Source of the DNA: Verrucomicrobiaceae bacterium
GTDB lineage: Bacteria; Verrucomicrobiota; Verrucomicrobiia; Verrucomicrobiales; Verrucomicrobiaceae
Length of the DNA stretch: 54,411 nucleotides
Direction: 5' to 3'
Assembly (NCBI GenBank): GCA_027484445.1
Contig: JAIXSY010000047.1
Span: 1-54,411 of the forward strand
A program made the translations under genes and the position numbers. Numbering within the stretch: the stretch's first letter is position 1; the number at the start of each line of letters is the position of its first letter. This document shows, one piece after another, positions 26,459-34,555 of this stretch. Below the pieces are notes generated by a model, which saw only the letters and a list, made by a program, of their open reading frames with translations, had not been told where the DNA came from and searched no databases.

Positions 26459-26983
26459 ATGAAAACGAATTCATCGCATTCCTCAGCCAAGGCCTTGATG
26501 GATACCTTGCGTTTTACGGGGTTATCAGGGGAACAAGCTCTTTTGGCCACGTTGGCTTCTCAAAACCCGGCGACTTCGCCGTCGATTCGACTTCATGCGA
26601 AGTCGTTGTTACTTCTCAATGAAGGGGCGACCGTCGCGGAAGTCTCTCGCCAACTCTCTTTGAGCCGTCGTTCGATCTCTACCCTGATCTGGAGATTTGA
26701 GAATTGCGGCTTTTGCACTGCTGTGCTGGGCTCGCATGCATCCCAGGCCAGCCGCGTGTGGCTTTCTCTCAGTCCAGCTTCACCGCCCAAGGTTCAGTTT
26801 CAACGCAGCGGCAGGTCTAGAAAACGTACCGTTGACACTGCCACAGCATCCGCTACCTGCACATCTAGAGTCATCGCAGCTCCGCTGAGTTCATCCAAAC
26901 AGGCTTGCTGCTGCCAAACTGACGTCCATCAGGCCGACCCGAACCATCAAGGAGGCCACGAACGCAGCACTCCGCATGCCTGA
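26459..26983 (+). CDS. Helix-turn-helix protein, possibly a transposase remnant
   Basis: A 174-residue frame. Residues 40-82 form a clear helix-turn-helix of the HTH_23/IS630 kind (LHAKSLLLLNEGATVAEVSR, then LSLSRRSISTLIWRFENCGF). The C-terminal half is Ser/Thr/Cys-rich with no recognisable fold and reads like non-coding sequence, so either the protein is a short regulator or the 5' end of a decayed IS630-type transposase. No terminal inverted repeats or rest of a transposase follow. It lies 71 bases before the encapsulin gene, and a regulatory role there is possible but not shown. Confidence 0.4.
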   Translation: MKTNSSHSSAKALMDTLRFTGLSGEQALLATLASQNPATSPSIRLHAKSLLLLNEGATVAEVSRQLSLSRRSISTLIWRFENCGFCTAVLGSHASQASRVWLSLSPASPPKVQFQRSGRSRKRTVDTATASATCTSRVIAAPLSSSKQACCCQTDVHQADPNHQGGHERSTPHA

Positions 26984-27054
26984 TGCCGAGCATGAGATGA
27001 TCCTTCATCCGCAGGCCAGGGGCATTTTTATTCATTACCCTCCACACAGTCCTC

Positions 27055-27993
27055 ATGAGCTCACCCAATCCCTTCCCGGCCCTCAATGCGAAGGCCGCGC
27101 GCAATCTGGCCACCGCCACCGTCACCGCCCCGCAGTGGGACGAAATCTCCCCACGCTGGCTCCTCAAGCTGCTGCCTTACGTCGATGTCGATGGCGGCGT
27201 GTATCGCGTGAACCGCGTCGTTTCCAAAGTGCCCGGACCCACCGTGGAACTGCTCACCGTCGATGAAGGCGAGCCAACGCTGCCGAACACCTTCGTTGAT
27301 TACGAGGAGACACCGCGTGAGTATCACCTCAGCACGATCCAGACGATCCTGCACACCCACACGCGCATCACCGATCTCTACAGCAACCGCTTTGACCAGC
27401 TCCGCGAGCAGGTGCGTCTCACCGTCGAGGCGTTGAAGGAAAAGGAAGAGCGCGAATTGCTGAATCATCCGAAGTTTGGCATCCTCAACATCGTGGCGCC
27501 TCAGCAGAAGATCAAAACACGCAAAGGCCCGCCCACGCCGGATGATCTCGACGAGCTGCTCTCGCTCGTGTGGAAGAAGCCCGCCTTCTTCCTCGCCCAT
27601 CCGAAGGCCATCGCCGCGTTTGGTCGCGAGGCCACCCGCCGTGGCGTGCCGCCGCCCACCGTGTCCATCTTTGGCTCGCCCTTCATCACCTGGCGCGGCC
27701 TGCCGCTCATCCCGAGTGACAAGCTCCCGCTGAGCAAAGATGGCACCAGCAGCATCCTCCTTCTCCGCGTGGGCGAAAATCAGCGCGGCGTCGTCGGTCT
27801 GCAAAAAGCCGGTGTCACGGGCGAGATCGAGCCCGGCCTCTCCGTGCGCTACATGGGCACCAACGAAAACTCCATCGCTTCTCATCTCGTGACCCGTTAC
27901 TTCTCCGTCGCCGCCCTCGACGAGGACGCCATCGGCCTGCTGGAAAACGTTTCGGTGACCAACTACCACGAGTATGTCTATCCCAAGGCTTGA
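27055..27993 (+). CDS. Family 2A encapsulin shell protein (SrpI-like)
   Basis: A 312-residue HK97-fold shell subunit. The N-terminal ARNLATATVTAPQWDEISPR and WLLKLLPYVDVDGGVYRVNR match the family 2A encapsulins (SrpI of Synechococcus). The E-loop/P-domain (HTHTRITDLYSNRFDQLREQ) and A-domain (FFLAHPKAIAAFGREATRRG; FGSPFITWRGLPLIPSDKLP) follow in order, and the end is SVTNYHEYVYPKA. Sixty such subunits normally build a T=1 compartment. The cargo gene, a cysteine desulfurase with a long disordered N-terminus, overlaps the last 20 bases. Published family 2A systems enclose cysteine desulfurase and act in sulfur metabolism or storage. It has one internal Met and no Cys. Confidence 0.93.
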   Translation: MSSPNPFPALNAKAARNLATATVTAPQWDEISPRWLLKLLPYVDVDGGVYRVNRVVSKVPGPTVELLTVDEGEPTLPNTFVDYEETPREYHLSTIQTILHTHTRITDLYSNRFDQLREQVRLTVEALKEKEERELLNHPKFGILNIVAPQQKIKTRKGPPTPDDLDELLSLVWKKPAFFLAHPKAIAAFGREATRRGVPPPTVSIFGSPFITWRGLPLIPSDKLPLSKDGTSSILLLRVGENQRGVVGLQKAGVTGEIEPGLSVRYMGTNENSIASHLVTRYFSVAALDEDAIGLLENVSVTNYHEYVYPKA

Positions 27994-29746
27994 TCTGTCC
28001 TCCCCCTTTGCCACGGGCGATGCAGGCGCGGAGGATTCCTCGCTCATCGCCCGGCTTGTGGGCGAGTTCTTCCACGGCGGACAGCCGCAGCCACCGGAGC
28101 TGCCCATCACACCGCCCAGCACGCTCGCGGGGCTGCCCACGCAGCTCCCCGTGTCGCCGCAGGCCGCGCCTCCCTCTGCCGATGCGCGTGATGCGGGCCT
28201 GAATGGTGGCTTTCCCACCACCACGTCCTCCGCACCGCCCGTGCATCCCACCGTCGTTTCCTCCGAGCCGGAGCCTGCGGCAAAGAAAGACGCGCAACCG
28301 CCTTCCGGTGGTCATGCGCATGGCGATGCGAACTCCTTCGAATACGGCGAGCCCAGCTACTACAGCGATCTCCTCGGCACGCGGCACAACAACGCGCCGG
28401 TGGAGAAGGATCTGAGCACGCTGCATCGCCAGCCTTCGTTTCCGCAAGGCGTGCAGGTCATCGACGAGCCGGACTTCTACTTTCTCCAGAACATCAAAGG
28501 AGCCTCGCTGCCTGCTGCGGCGGCTTCGTTGAGCGCTTTTGATGTCGAAGGCGTGCGTCGTGACTTTCCCGCGCTGCATCAGCGGGTGAATGGGCATCCG
28601 CTCATCTACCTCGACAACGCCGCCACCACGCACAAGCCGCAGGCCGTGCTGGATGCCACCTCGCAGTTCTACGGTCGCGACAACTCCAACATCCATCGCG
28701 CCGCCCATGTGCTCGCCGAGCGCTCCACGAAGCTCTTTGAAGCAGGTCGCGAAAAGGTGCGCCAGTTCCTCGGCGCGGCCGATGCGAAGGAGATCGTCTT
28801 TGTCCGTGGCACCACGGAGGGCATCAACCTCGTCGCGAACAGCTACGGCCGCCGCCACGTCGGCCCGGGTGATGAAATCCTGCTCACGCAGCTCGAACAC
28901 CACGCGAACATCGTGCCCTGGCAGCTCCTCGCCGAGCAAACCGGAGCCGTTATCCGCGTCGCGCCGATCAATGACAATGGCGAACTCATCCTCGAAGAGT
29001 TCGCGAAGCTCCTCAGCGAGAAAACCAAGATCGTCAGCGTCACGCATGTCTCGAATGCCCTTGGCACGGTGAATCCCGTCGAGCAGATCATCCCGCTGGC
29101 GCATGCTGTCGGTGCAGTCGTGCTCGTCGATGGCGCACAGTCCACGCCGCATCTGCCGGTCAATGTTTCCGCGCTGGATGCGGACTTCTACGTCTTCAGC
29201 GGCCACAAGATCTTTGGCCCCACCGGCATCGGAGCCCTCTATGGCAAAAAACACCTGCTCGATGCCATGCCACCGTGGCAAGGCGGCGGGCACATGATTC
29301 AGGACGTCACCTTCGAGAAAACGATCTACCGTCCTGCACCGGAGAAATTCGAGGCAGGCACGCCGGACATCGCTGGCGTCGTCGGACTCGGTGCGGCGAT
29401 TGATTACCTCTTCCGCGTCGGCATTCCCGCCATCGCCGCGTATGAGCACACCCTGCTGGAGTATGCCACGCATGCTTTGAGCACCGTGCCCGGCCTGCGC
29501 CCCATCGGCACGACCACCAACAAGGCCAGCGTGCTCTCCTTCATCATCCCAGGCATCTCGAATGAGGCCATCGCGCACCATCTCGACAAGCAGGGCATCG
29601 CCGTCCGTGCCGGGCATCACTGCGCTTTGCCTGCACAGCGCCACTTCGGTCAGGACACAACTGTCCGGCCTTCACTAGCGTTCTACAATACGTTCAGCGA
29701 AGTCGATGCTCTTGTCGCCGCGCTGCATCAACTCCCGAAACGCTGA
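27974..29746 (+). CDS. Encapsulin-cargo cysteine desulfurase (SufS/CsdA-like)
   Basis: A 590-residue PLP enzyme that converts cysteine to alanine and enzyme-bound persulfide. Residues 1-195 are a disordered Pro/Ala-rich cargo-loading domain with two aromatic islands, EPSYYSDLLG (about 125-134) and DEPDFYFLQNI (about 163-173), likely shell contacts. The catalytic domain runs from FDVEGVRRDFPALHQRVNG to the end: LDNAATTHKP, HHANIVPW, DGAQSTPHLPV, the PLP lysine in FSGHKIFGPTG and the persulfide Cys in AGHHCALP. The ATG lies inside the shell gene's end, so the two are translationally coupled. Only three Met and the catalytic Cys occur in 590 residues. Cargo identity is based on family precedent. 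Confidence 0.94.
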   Translation: MSIPRLDLSSPFATGDAGAEDSSLIARLVGEFFHGGQPQPPELPITPPSTLAGLPTQLPVSPQAAPPSADARDAGLNGGFPTTTSSAPPVHPTVVSSEPEPAAKKDAQPPSGGHAHGDANSFEYGEPSYYSDLLGTRHNNAPVEKDLSTLHRQPSFPQGVQVIDEPDFYFLQNIKGASLPAAAASLSAFDVEGVRRDFPALHQRVNGHPLIYLDNAATTHKPQAVLDATSQFYGRDNSNIHRAAHVLAERSTKLFEAGREKVRQFLGAADAKEIVFVRGTTEGINLVANSYGRRHVGPGDEILLTQLEHHANIVPWQLLAEQTGAVIRVAPINDNGELILEEFAKLLSEKTKIVSVTHVSNALGTVNPVEQIIPLAHAVGAVVLVDGAQSTPHLPVNVSALDADFYVFSGHKIFGPTGIGALYGKKHLLDAMPPWQGGGHMIQDVTFEKTIYRPAPEKFEAGTPDIAGVVGLGAAIDYLFRVGIPAIAAYEHTLLEYATHALSTVPGLRPIGTTTNKASVLSFIIPGISNEAIAHHLDKQGIAVRAGHHCALPAQRHFGQDTTVRPSLAFYNTFSEVDALVAALHQLPKR

Positions 29747-29752
29747 TTCATC

Positions 29753-30283
29753 ATGGCCACGATCACCGCCACCGCGCTGCACCAACTGTTGCAGGACAAC
29801 GCCGCTCAGAATGTCATCGACGTGCGCACGCCCCTCGAATTCGCCGAAGTCCATGTCGCTGCGGCAAAGAGTGTGCCGCTCGACTCGCTTGATCCTGAGC
29901 ACCTGCACGAGCATCATCGACTCAGCCTCGAAAAGCCCGTGTACATCCTCTGCCGCAGCGGTCAGCGAGCCACCAAGGCCGCTGACCAGCTCGCCAAAGC
30001 CGGCTTTCCAAACTCTATCGTCGTCGAAGGCGGAACGCTCGCCTGGATCGAGGCCGGACTACCCGTGAACCGAGGCAAAGCCAAGGTCATCAGCCTCGAG
30101 CGACAGGTGCGCATCGCGGCGGGCTTCCTCGTGCTCAGTGGCGTGCTGCTCTCGCAGTTCGTGAATCCCGCGTTTGTCTGGCTCAGCGGCTTTGTCGGTG
30201 CCGGTCTCATCTTTGCCGGCATCAGTGACTGGTGCGGCATGGGACTGCTCATCGCCAAGGCACCGTGGAATCAGAAAGCTTAG
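29753..30283 (+). CDS. Rhodanese fused to DUF2892 membrane domain (YgaP-like)
   Basis: A 176-residue protein. Residues 1-105 form a rhodanese domain (NVIDVRTPLEFAEVHV, active-site loop ILCRSGQRA with the persulfide Cys, and VVEGGTLAWIEAGLPVN). Residues 115-176 are a DUF2892 two-helix membrane hairpin (IAAGFLVLSGVLLSQF and GLIFAGISDWCGMGLL). It would accept or deliver sulfane sulfur at the inner membrane. It starts seven bases after the desulfurase stop. Rhodanese genes accompany many family 2A encapsulin loci, which suggests it exchanges sulfur with the compartment or clears persulfide. Confidence 0.92.
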   Translation: MATITATALHQLLQDNAAQNVIDVRTPLEFAEVHVAAAKSVPLDSLDPEHLHEHHRLSLEKPVYILCRSGQRATKAADQLAKAGFPNSIVVEGGTLAWIEAGLPVNRGKAKVISLERQVRIAAGFLVLSGVLLSQFVNPAFVWLSGFVGAGLIFAGISDWCGMGLLIAKAPWNQKA

Positions 30284-30286
30284 TTC

Positions 30287-31234
30287 ATGTCCTCCCGCAA
30301 AACGCAGAACCCCGCTCTCGCCCTCGCCGACTGGCACATCCCCGAGCTGCTCGCCTCGTATGAGCGCTTCGGCGGCTTCAACGAGAACAGCTCCAGCAAC
30401 CTCCCCTCCAAAGGAGCCATCGACGAGATCTGCCACGACCTCCTCCAGCTCCTCTTTCCCGGCTTTCACGACCACGACGCCATCCCGGACGGCACGCTCG
30501 CGCAGTTGACCGTCGAGCGCATGCTCTCCGTCGTCCGCCGCCTCCAGGAGCAGGTGCGCAAAGCCGTCCGCATCGGCGATCCCGACAAACCCACCGGCAA
30601 GACCGTGCCCATCATGAAAAAATTCGTGAAGGCCATCCCCGCCGTGCGTGAACTGCTCAAACACGATGTCGAAGCCGCCCTCGAAGGCGATCCTAGCGTG
30701 CGCATGCAGGAGGAGATCATCCTCTCCTTTCCCTTTGTCGAAGCCATCGCCATCCAGCGCCTCGCCAACCGACTCTACAAAGAAGGTGCCCCCATCATCC
30801 CACGCATGATGACCGAGTGGGCGCATGCCCGCACCGGCATCGACATCCATCCCGGAGCCAGCATCGGCACCCATTTCTTCATCGACCACGGCACCGGCGT
30901 CGTCATTGGCGAGACCTGCAAGATCGGCAACAACGTCAAACTCTACCACGGCGTCACCCTCGGCGCCCGCAGCTTCGCCAAGGACGACAGCGGCCAGCTC
31001 ATCCGTGGCACCAAGCGTCATCCCAACGTCGAGGACAACGTCACCATCTACCCGAACTCCACCATCCTCGGCGGCGAGACCACCATCGGCGAAGGCAGCA
31101 CCATCGGCGCGAACGTCACCCTCATGCACAGCGTCCCGCCCAACTCACTGGTCGTCACCAAAGAGGCAGGACTTCAGATTATGGATAAAAACGCGAAGAA
31201 GACCAAGAAGGAAGTTGGTGAGTTCAGCATTTGA
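30287..31234 (+). CDS. cysE: Serine O-acetyltransferase
   Basis: A 315-residue enzyme making O-acetylserine from serine and acetyl-CoA, the acceptor for sulfide in cysteine synthesis. A long helical N-terminal domain (to about 180) precedes the left-handed beta-helix, with GIDIHPGASIGTHFFIDHGT, the His of DHGTG, GETCKIGNNVKLYHGVTLGA and GGETTIGEGSTIGANVTL repeats. The length and N-terminal extension match the EpsC-like form found beside family 2A encapsulins. It starts three bases after the rhodanese stop, so it is part of the same operon. With the desulfurase it forms a make-and-store cycle for cysteine sulfur. Confidence 0.93.
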   Translation: MSSRKTQNPALALADWHIPELLASYERFGGFNENSSSNLPSKGAIDEICHDLLQLLFPGFHDHDAIPDGTLAQLTVERMLSVVRRLQEQVRKAVRIGDPDKPTGKTVPIMKKFVKAIPAVRELLKHDVEAALEGDPSVRMQEEIILSFPFVEAIAIQRLANRLYKEGAPIIPRMMTEWAHARTGIDIHPGASIGTHFFIDHGTGVVIGETCKIGNNVKLYHGVTLGARSFAKDDSGQLIRGTKRHPNVEDNVTIYPNSTILGGETTIGEGSTIGANVTLMHSVPPNSLVVTKEAGLQIMDKNAKKTKKEVGEFSI

Positions 31235-31356
31235 GGTGTAGGCGGTTAACAGCAACTTTGCAGCGCACTGATAAGCCAGCGCGAAAACAAAGATCACCAT
31301 TGGCAAAAATGATTTGAACGTTGTTATCGTGAGTAAACAACGATCCCATAAAACCT

Positions 31357-32118
31357 ATGAAACTCGAACAAGGTGACGCCTTCGAACAAGCACACGCGAA
31401 ATGGCTTCGACAAGAGTTGCCACACTATGAATCGTTGTGGAGCGCATTCATAGGTCATGACGGTGACGGATGGCCGCTGCCGATTGCGAATTTAACTTCC
31501 GAGGAGCAACTTCGGAGGAACAAGCTCTATCAAGCTCATTATTCGGCAGCCGTTGGTTGCTATCAGATCGATGAGCTAATAAATGAGATTGATTCCCGGC
31601 TGGGCGAAGTGCGTGACTTTGCCGCATTCATGCGGGAGCATCGTCATTTAATTGGTGTCATGAGTTGGGTCGGGCATGTCAGGGACATGTATAAGCAGAT
31701 GGACGAGGCTCTTGGTCTTGCAGGAACCGTATATTTGCCGCTCCAAGACTTTTATGCGTTGCGAAGTCACGTCATGCACGGGCCGCGAATGCCGGTTCGG
31801 ATCTGTGACGGATTAATTCAGATACCTCGAGTGGCGCGCCAGAACAAGACCAGCTCCGAATGGGATGATAAATCCTACTGGGAGGACTTTAAAGACGCTG
31901 AGTTCGTTTTTCTTGCCGATTTTTGCGCTCAGACAAAAGAAGACTTCTTCAAGCTTGTCAGAGAGATGCACGGAACAATTTACTCGGCAGCCTGTGATCT
32001 TTTTGGGTCTCGTCGAGTCGTTGACCGTCCACCGATAGTGCATTCATTTATATCCTCATCGTCAGCGATGCCCGCTATCTCTGCTTGGAATCCACCTTCG
32101 GGCAGTATCAATGGCTAA
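31357..32118 (+). CDS. Hypothetical protein, possible HEPN-like helical fold
   Basis: A 253-residue soluble protein with no family that I recognise. It is helix-rich, has a normal content of Met and Cys (unlike the neighbouring operons), and carries RSHVMHGPRMP near residue 130, which fits an R-x4-H arrangement seen in HEPN proteins; this is a weak match. A Ser/Pro-rich tail follows about residue 225. Its lower GC and separate position (122 bases after cysE, different codon style) suggest a later insertion rather than operon membership. Function unknown. Confidence 0.6.
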   Translation: MKLEQGDAFEQAHAKWLRQELPHYESLWSAFIGHDGDGWPLPIANLTSEEQLRRNKLYQAHYSAAVGCYQIDELINEIDSRLGEVRDFAAFMREHRHLIGVMSWVGHVRDMYKQMDEALGLAGTVYLPLQDFYALRSHVMHGPRMPVRICDGLIQIPRVARQNKTSSEWDDKSYWEDFKDAEFVFLADFCAQTKEDFFKLVREMHGTIYSAACDLFGSRRVVDRPPIVHSFISSSSAMPAISAWNPPSGSING

Positions 32119-32384
32119 TTGGGGCGAGATGATCGCTACGGCTGTCATCTTGATAACAGCACCATCCTAGGCGTGTGGGATTGCGCCGAGGGTTCAACTC
32201 AGAATGAGGATTTTTGGCTTTAGTCGCCTCTTCGAGATCTACTTTGATCTCGCGGATAACCGCCATCAATGGGCCTGAAGCGCGACCGGATGATCTCGAA
32301 CCAAGGATGCATTTTGCTCTGCGAGGCTTAGACAAGCCGCCTTGCACACCTTCTGCCGCTGTCCAAGCATGCGCGCCCATCCTG

Positions 32385-33242
32385 ATGCCTCGTTCCATGG
32401 ACAACGTCGTCTTCCTCGCCGTGCTCTTCGCGGCGGCCTGTCATGCGGGGTGGAATGTGCTGATCAAAATCGGCCTCACGCCGCTGCGGACGGCGACGCT
32501 GATCTCCCTCGGCGCGGGCGCGGTCTCGCTGATCCTGCTGCCTTTCACCGGACTGCCTGCGGCGGCCTCGTGGCCGTGGCTGATCGCCTCGGTGATCCTG
32601 CATCTCTTTTACTTTGCGGGATTGATCGAGAGCTACCGCGTCGGCGATCTCGGCCAGGTGTATCCCATCGCCCGGGGCGCGGCTCCGCTGATGACGGCGG
32701 TTTGCACGGCGCTCTGGATCGGTGAGAAGCAAAGCGTCACCGGCTGGGCGGGCATTGCCGTGCTCATCGCTGGTGTTTTCATGCTCTCCGCCCGCGGCGG
32801 GCAGGGGATGAAGCATCTCGACCTCCATGCCATCGGCTTCGCCTTCTTCACGGCGGTCATGATCTGCGGCTACTCGGTCGTCGATGGCATCGGCGGCCGG
32901 CTTTCGCACGATCCGACGGCCTACTCGCTCTGGCTGTTTCTGGGCATCGCCATCGTGATGGTGCCATACGCACTCATCCGCGAGGGAAGACCCGCGCTCC
33001 TGGTCATGCAGAGCCACTGGCGGCGCGGACTGGCCGGGGGAGTGATGCAACTCATCTCCTACGGCATCGCCATCTGGGCGATGACACGGGCACCCATCGC
33101 GCTCGTCGCCGCGCTACGCGAGACGAGTGTCCTGTTTGGCGTGCTCCTGGCCGCGCTGCTGCTCAAGGAACCCCTGCGCCCGACGAGAATCGCGGCCGCC
33201 CTCCTGATCGTCGGCGGTCTGGCACTCATGCGTCTGCCATGA
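32385..33242 (+). CDS. EamA/DMT-family transporter
   Basis: A ten-helix membrane protein of the drug/metabolite transporter superfamily with the usual two EamA repeats. The first begins VVFLAVLFAAACHAGWNVLIK and the second near GMKHLDLHAIGFAFFTAVMI. The closing helix pair is LFGVLLAALLLKEPLRPTRI and AAALLIVGGLALM. The frame is open from 32214, but the 57 residues before the chosen ATG look non-coding, and the family starts at the first helix, so ATG 32385 or 32397 is preferred. The substrate could be an amino acid or thiol metabolite such as cysteine pathway intermediates; this is suggested only by the position between sulfur genes. Confidence 0.85.
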   Translation: MPRSMDNVVFLAVLFAAACHAGWNVLIKIGLTPLRTATLISLGAGAVSLILLPFTGLPAAASWPWLIASVILHLFYFAGLIESYRVGDLGQVYPIARGAAPLMTAVCTALWIGEKQSVTGWAGIAVLIAGVFMLSARGGQGMKHLDLHAIGFAFFTAVMICGYSVVDGIGGRLSHDPTAYSLWLFLGIAIVMVPYALIREGRPALLVMQSHWRRGLAGGVMQLISYGIAIWAMTRAPIALVAALRETSVLFGVLLAALLLKEPLRPTRIAAALLIVGGLALMRLP

Positions 33243-33323
33243 GGCGAAAGAAGTCCGAAGTGGATGAGAGGCTGCTATCGAACGCGAACCCAGCGTGCGT
33301 CACGAAATAATTCCCACTCATTT

Positions 33324-33345
33324 AATTCCTATTTAAAGCATATAC
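33324..33345 (+). promoter_or_regulatory. Candidate operator C, ahead of yezD-cysK
   Basis: The AT-rich stretch AATTCCTATTTAAAGCATAT begins here, about 32 bases before the YezD start codon. ATTCCTATNNAAAGNATAT is shared with the minus-strand reading of site A (926-948) at 17 of 19 positions. AATTCC half-sites recall targets of Rrf2-family cysteine regulators, but no regulator of that family is encoded in the window. It is the only regulatory-looking patch in 33243-33376. Confidence 0.45.
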
Positions 33346-33376
33346 ATTCAAAGAATAAGAAAGGCGCATCACTACT

Positions 33377-33553
33377 ATGAGTTCACCAACAGTCATTCCT
33401 CCCAACGATTCCAGCGAACCCTGGATCGAGATCGTTCGCCAAAAGCTCGCCTCAATGAGGTTTGGCTCTATCCAACTCGTTGTGCACGAGGGGCGTGTGA
33501 CTCAGGTTGAAAGCCTGGAACGGACGCGAATTCCTGCTGATCCCACCAAGTAA
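33377..33553 (+). CDS. yezD: YezD-like small protein (DUF2292)
   Basis: A 58-residue protein, ATG 33377 to TAA 33551-33553, too short for usual gene lists. It has the YezD/DUF2292 pattern: an amphipathic EPWIEIVRQKLASMRFGSIQ helix-strand, then LVVHEGRVTQVESLERTRI. These small proteins frequently accompany sulfur-assimilation genes in bacteria, with unknown biochemical role. The gene lies 21 bases before cysK and directly after candidate operator C, so it likely heads the cysteine-synthesis operon. Confidence 0.85.
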   Translation: MSSPTVIPPNDSSEPWIEIVRQKLASMRFGSIQLVVHEGRVTQVESLERTRIPADPTK

Positions 33554-33574
33554 ATTGCAATAAAAACAGCCGCC

Positions 33575-34537
33575 ATGCCTTACTTCAACAGCATCACTGA
33601 CTCCATTGGAAAAACCCCTCTGATCCAACTCAATCGCATCAGTCTTGGTTTGCCTGCGACTGTGGCTATCAAGGGCGAGTTCAAGAATCCGCTTGGCAGT
33701 GTCAAAGACAGGATTGGCCGTGCCATGATCGAAGCCGCAGAAACGGCGGGCATCTTAAAACCAAGCGGACACATCATCGAACCGACCAGCGGAAATACTG
33801 GCATTGCCCTGGCCTTCGTGGCCGCAGCGAAGGGCTACAAACTCACGCTGACCATGCCCGAGAGCATGAGTGTCGAGCGCCGCACGTTGCTTGCTCTGCT
33901 GGGAGCGGAACTGATTCTAACTCCGGCGAAAGAGGGCATGAAGGGTGCCATTCGCAAAGCGGAAGAACTGCTCGCAGAGACCCCAGGAGCCTGGATGCCG
34001 CAGCAGTTCTCGAATCCCGCCAATCCAGAAGTGCATCGCCAGACGACTTCGGAGGAGATCTGGGCAGACACCGATGGCAAAGTGGACATCTTTGTGGCTG
34101 CAGTCGGCACGGGTGGCACCATCACAGGCGTCAGTGAATTTCTCAAAAGCCGCAAACCTGGGCTGAAATCCATCGCTGTTGAGCCCAAGGATTCACCTGT
34201 CATCAGCCAGACCTTGCGCGGCGAACCTTTGGTTCCAGGGCCTCATAAGATCCAAGGAACGGGCGCGGGCTTCGTGCCGAAAAACCTCAATCTGGACATC
34301 GTGGATGAAGTCATTCAGGTCTCAAATGAAGATGCGATTGCCACTGCCCGCCGTCTGGCTGCCGAAGAAGGGCTCCTTGTCGGCATCTCCACGGGTGCCA
34401 ATGTCTGGGCAGCGCTCCAAGTGGCGGCTCGTCCTGAGAATGCGGGTCGGCTCATCGTGACTGTCGGGTGCAGCACGGGAGAGCGCTATCTCTCGACGGC
34501 ACTGGCTGAAGAAGCACGCGCCAGAGTCACTGGTTAA
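33575..34537 (+). CDS. cysK: Cysteine synthase A (O-acetylserine sulfhydrylase)
   Basis: A 320-residue PLP enzyme that joins O-acetylserine and sulfide to cysteine. The PLP lysine lies in NPLGSVKDRIG (about 39-49), the substrate loop in EPTSGNTGIALAF (about 69-81), the Gly-rich phosphate loop in GTGGTITGVS (about 177-186), and the C-terminal signature in VGISTGANVWAA. The length fits the family. It follows yezD and complements the serine acetyltransferase at 30287. Met and Cys content are ordinary, in contrast to the exported proteins. Confidence 0.96.
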   Translation: MPYFNSITDSIGKTPLIQLNRISLGLPATVAIKGEFKNPLGSVKDRIGRAMIEAAETAGILKPSGHIIEPTSGNTGIALAFVAAAKGYKLTLTMPESMSVERRTLLALLGAELILTPAKEGMKGAIRKAEELLAETPGAWMPQQFSNPANPEVHRQTTSEEIWADTDGKVDIFVAAVGTGGTITGVSEFLKSRKPGLKSIAVEPKDSPVISQTLRGEPLVPGPHKIQGTGAGFVPKNLNLDIVDEVIQVSNEDAIATARRLAAEEGLLVGISTGANVWAALQVAARPENAGRLIVTVGCSTGERYLSTALAEEARARVTG

Positions 34538-34555
34538 CATGGAATCATTTCGGTC

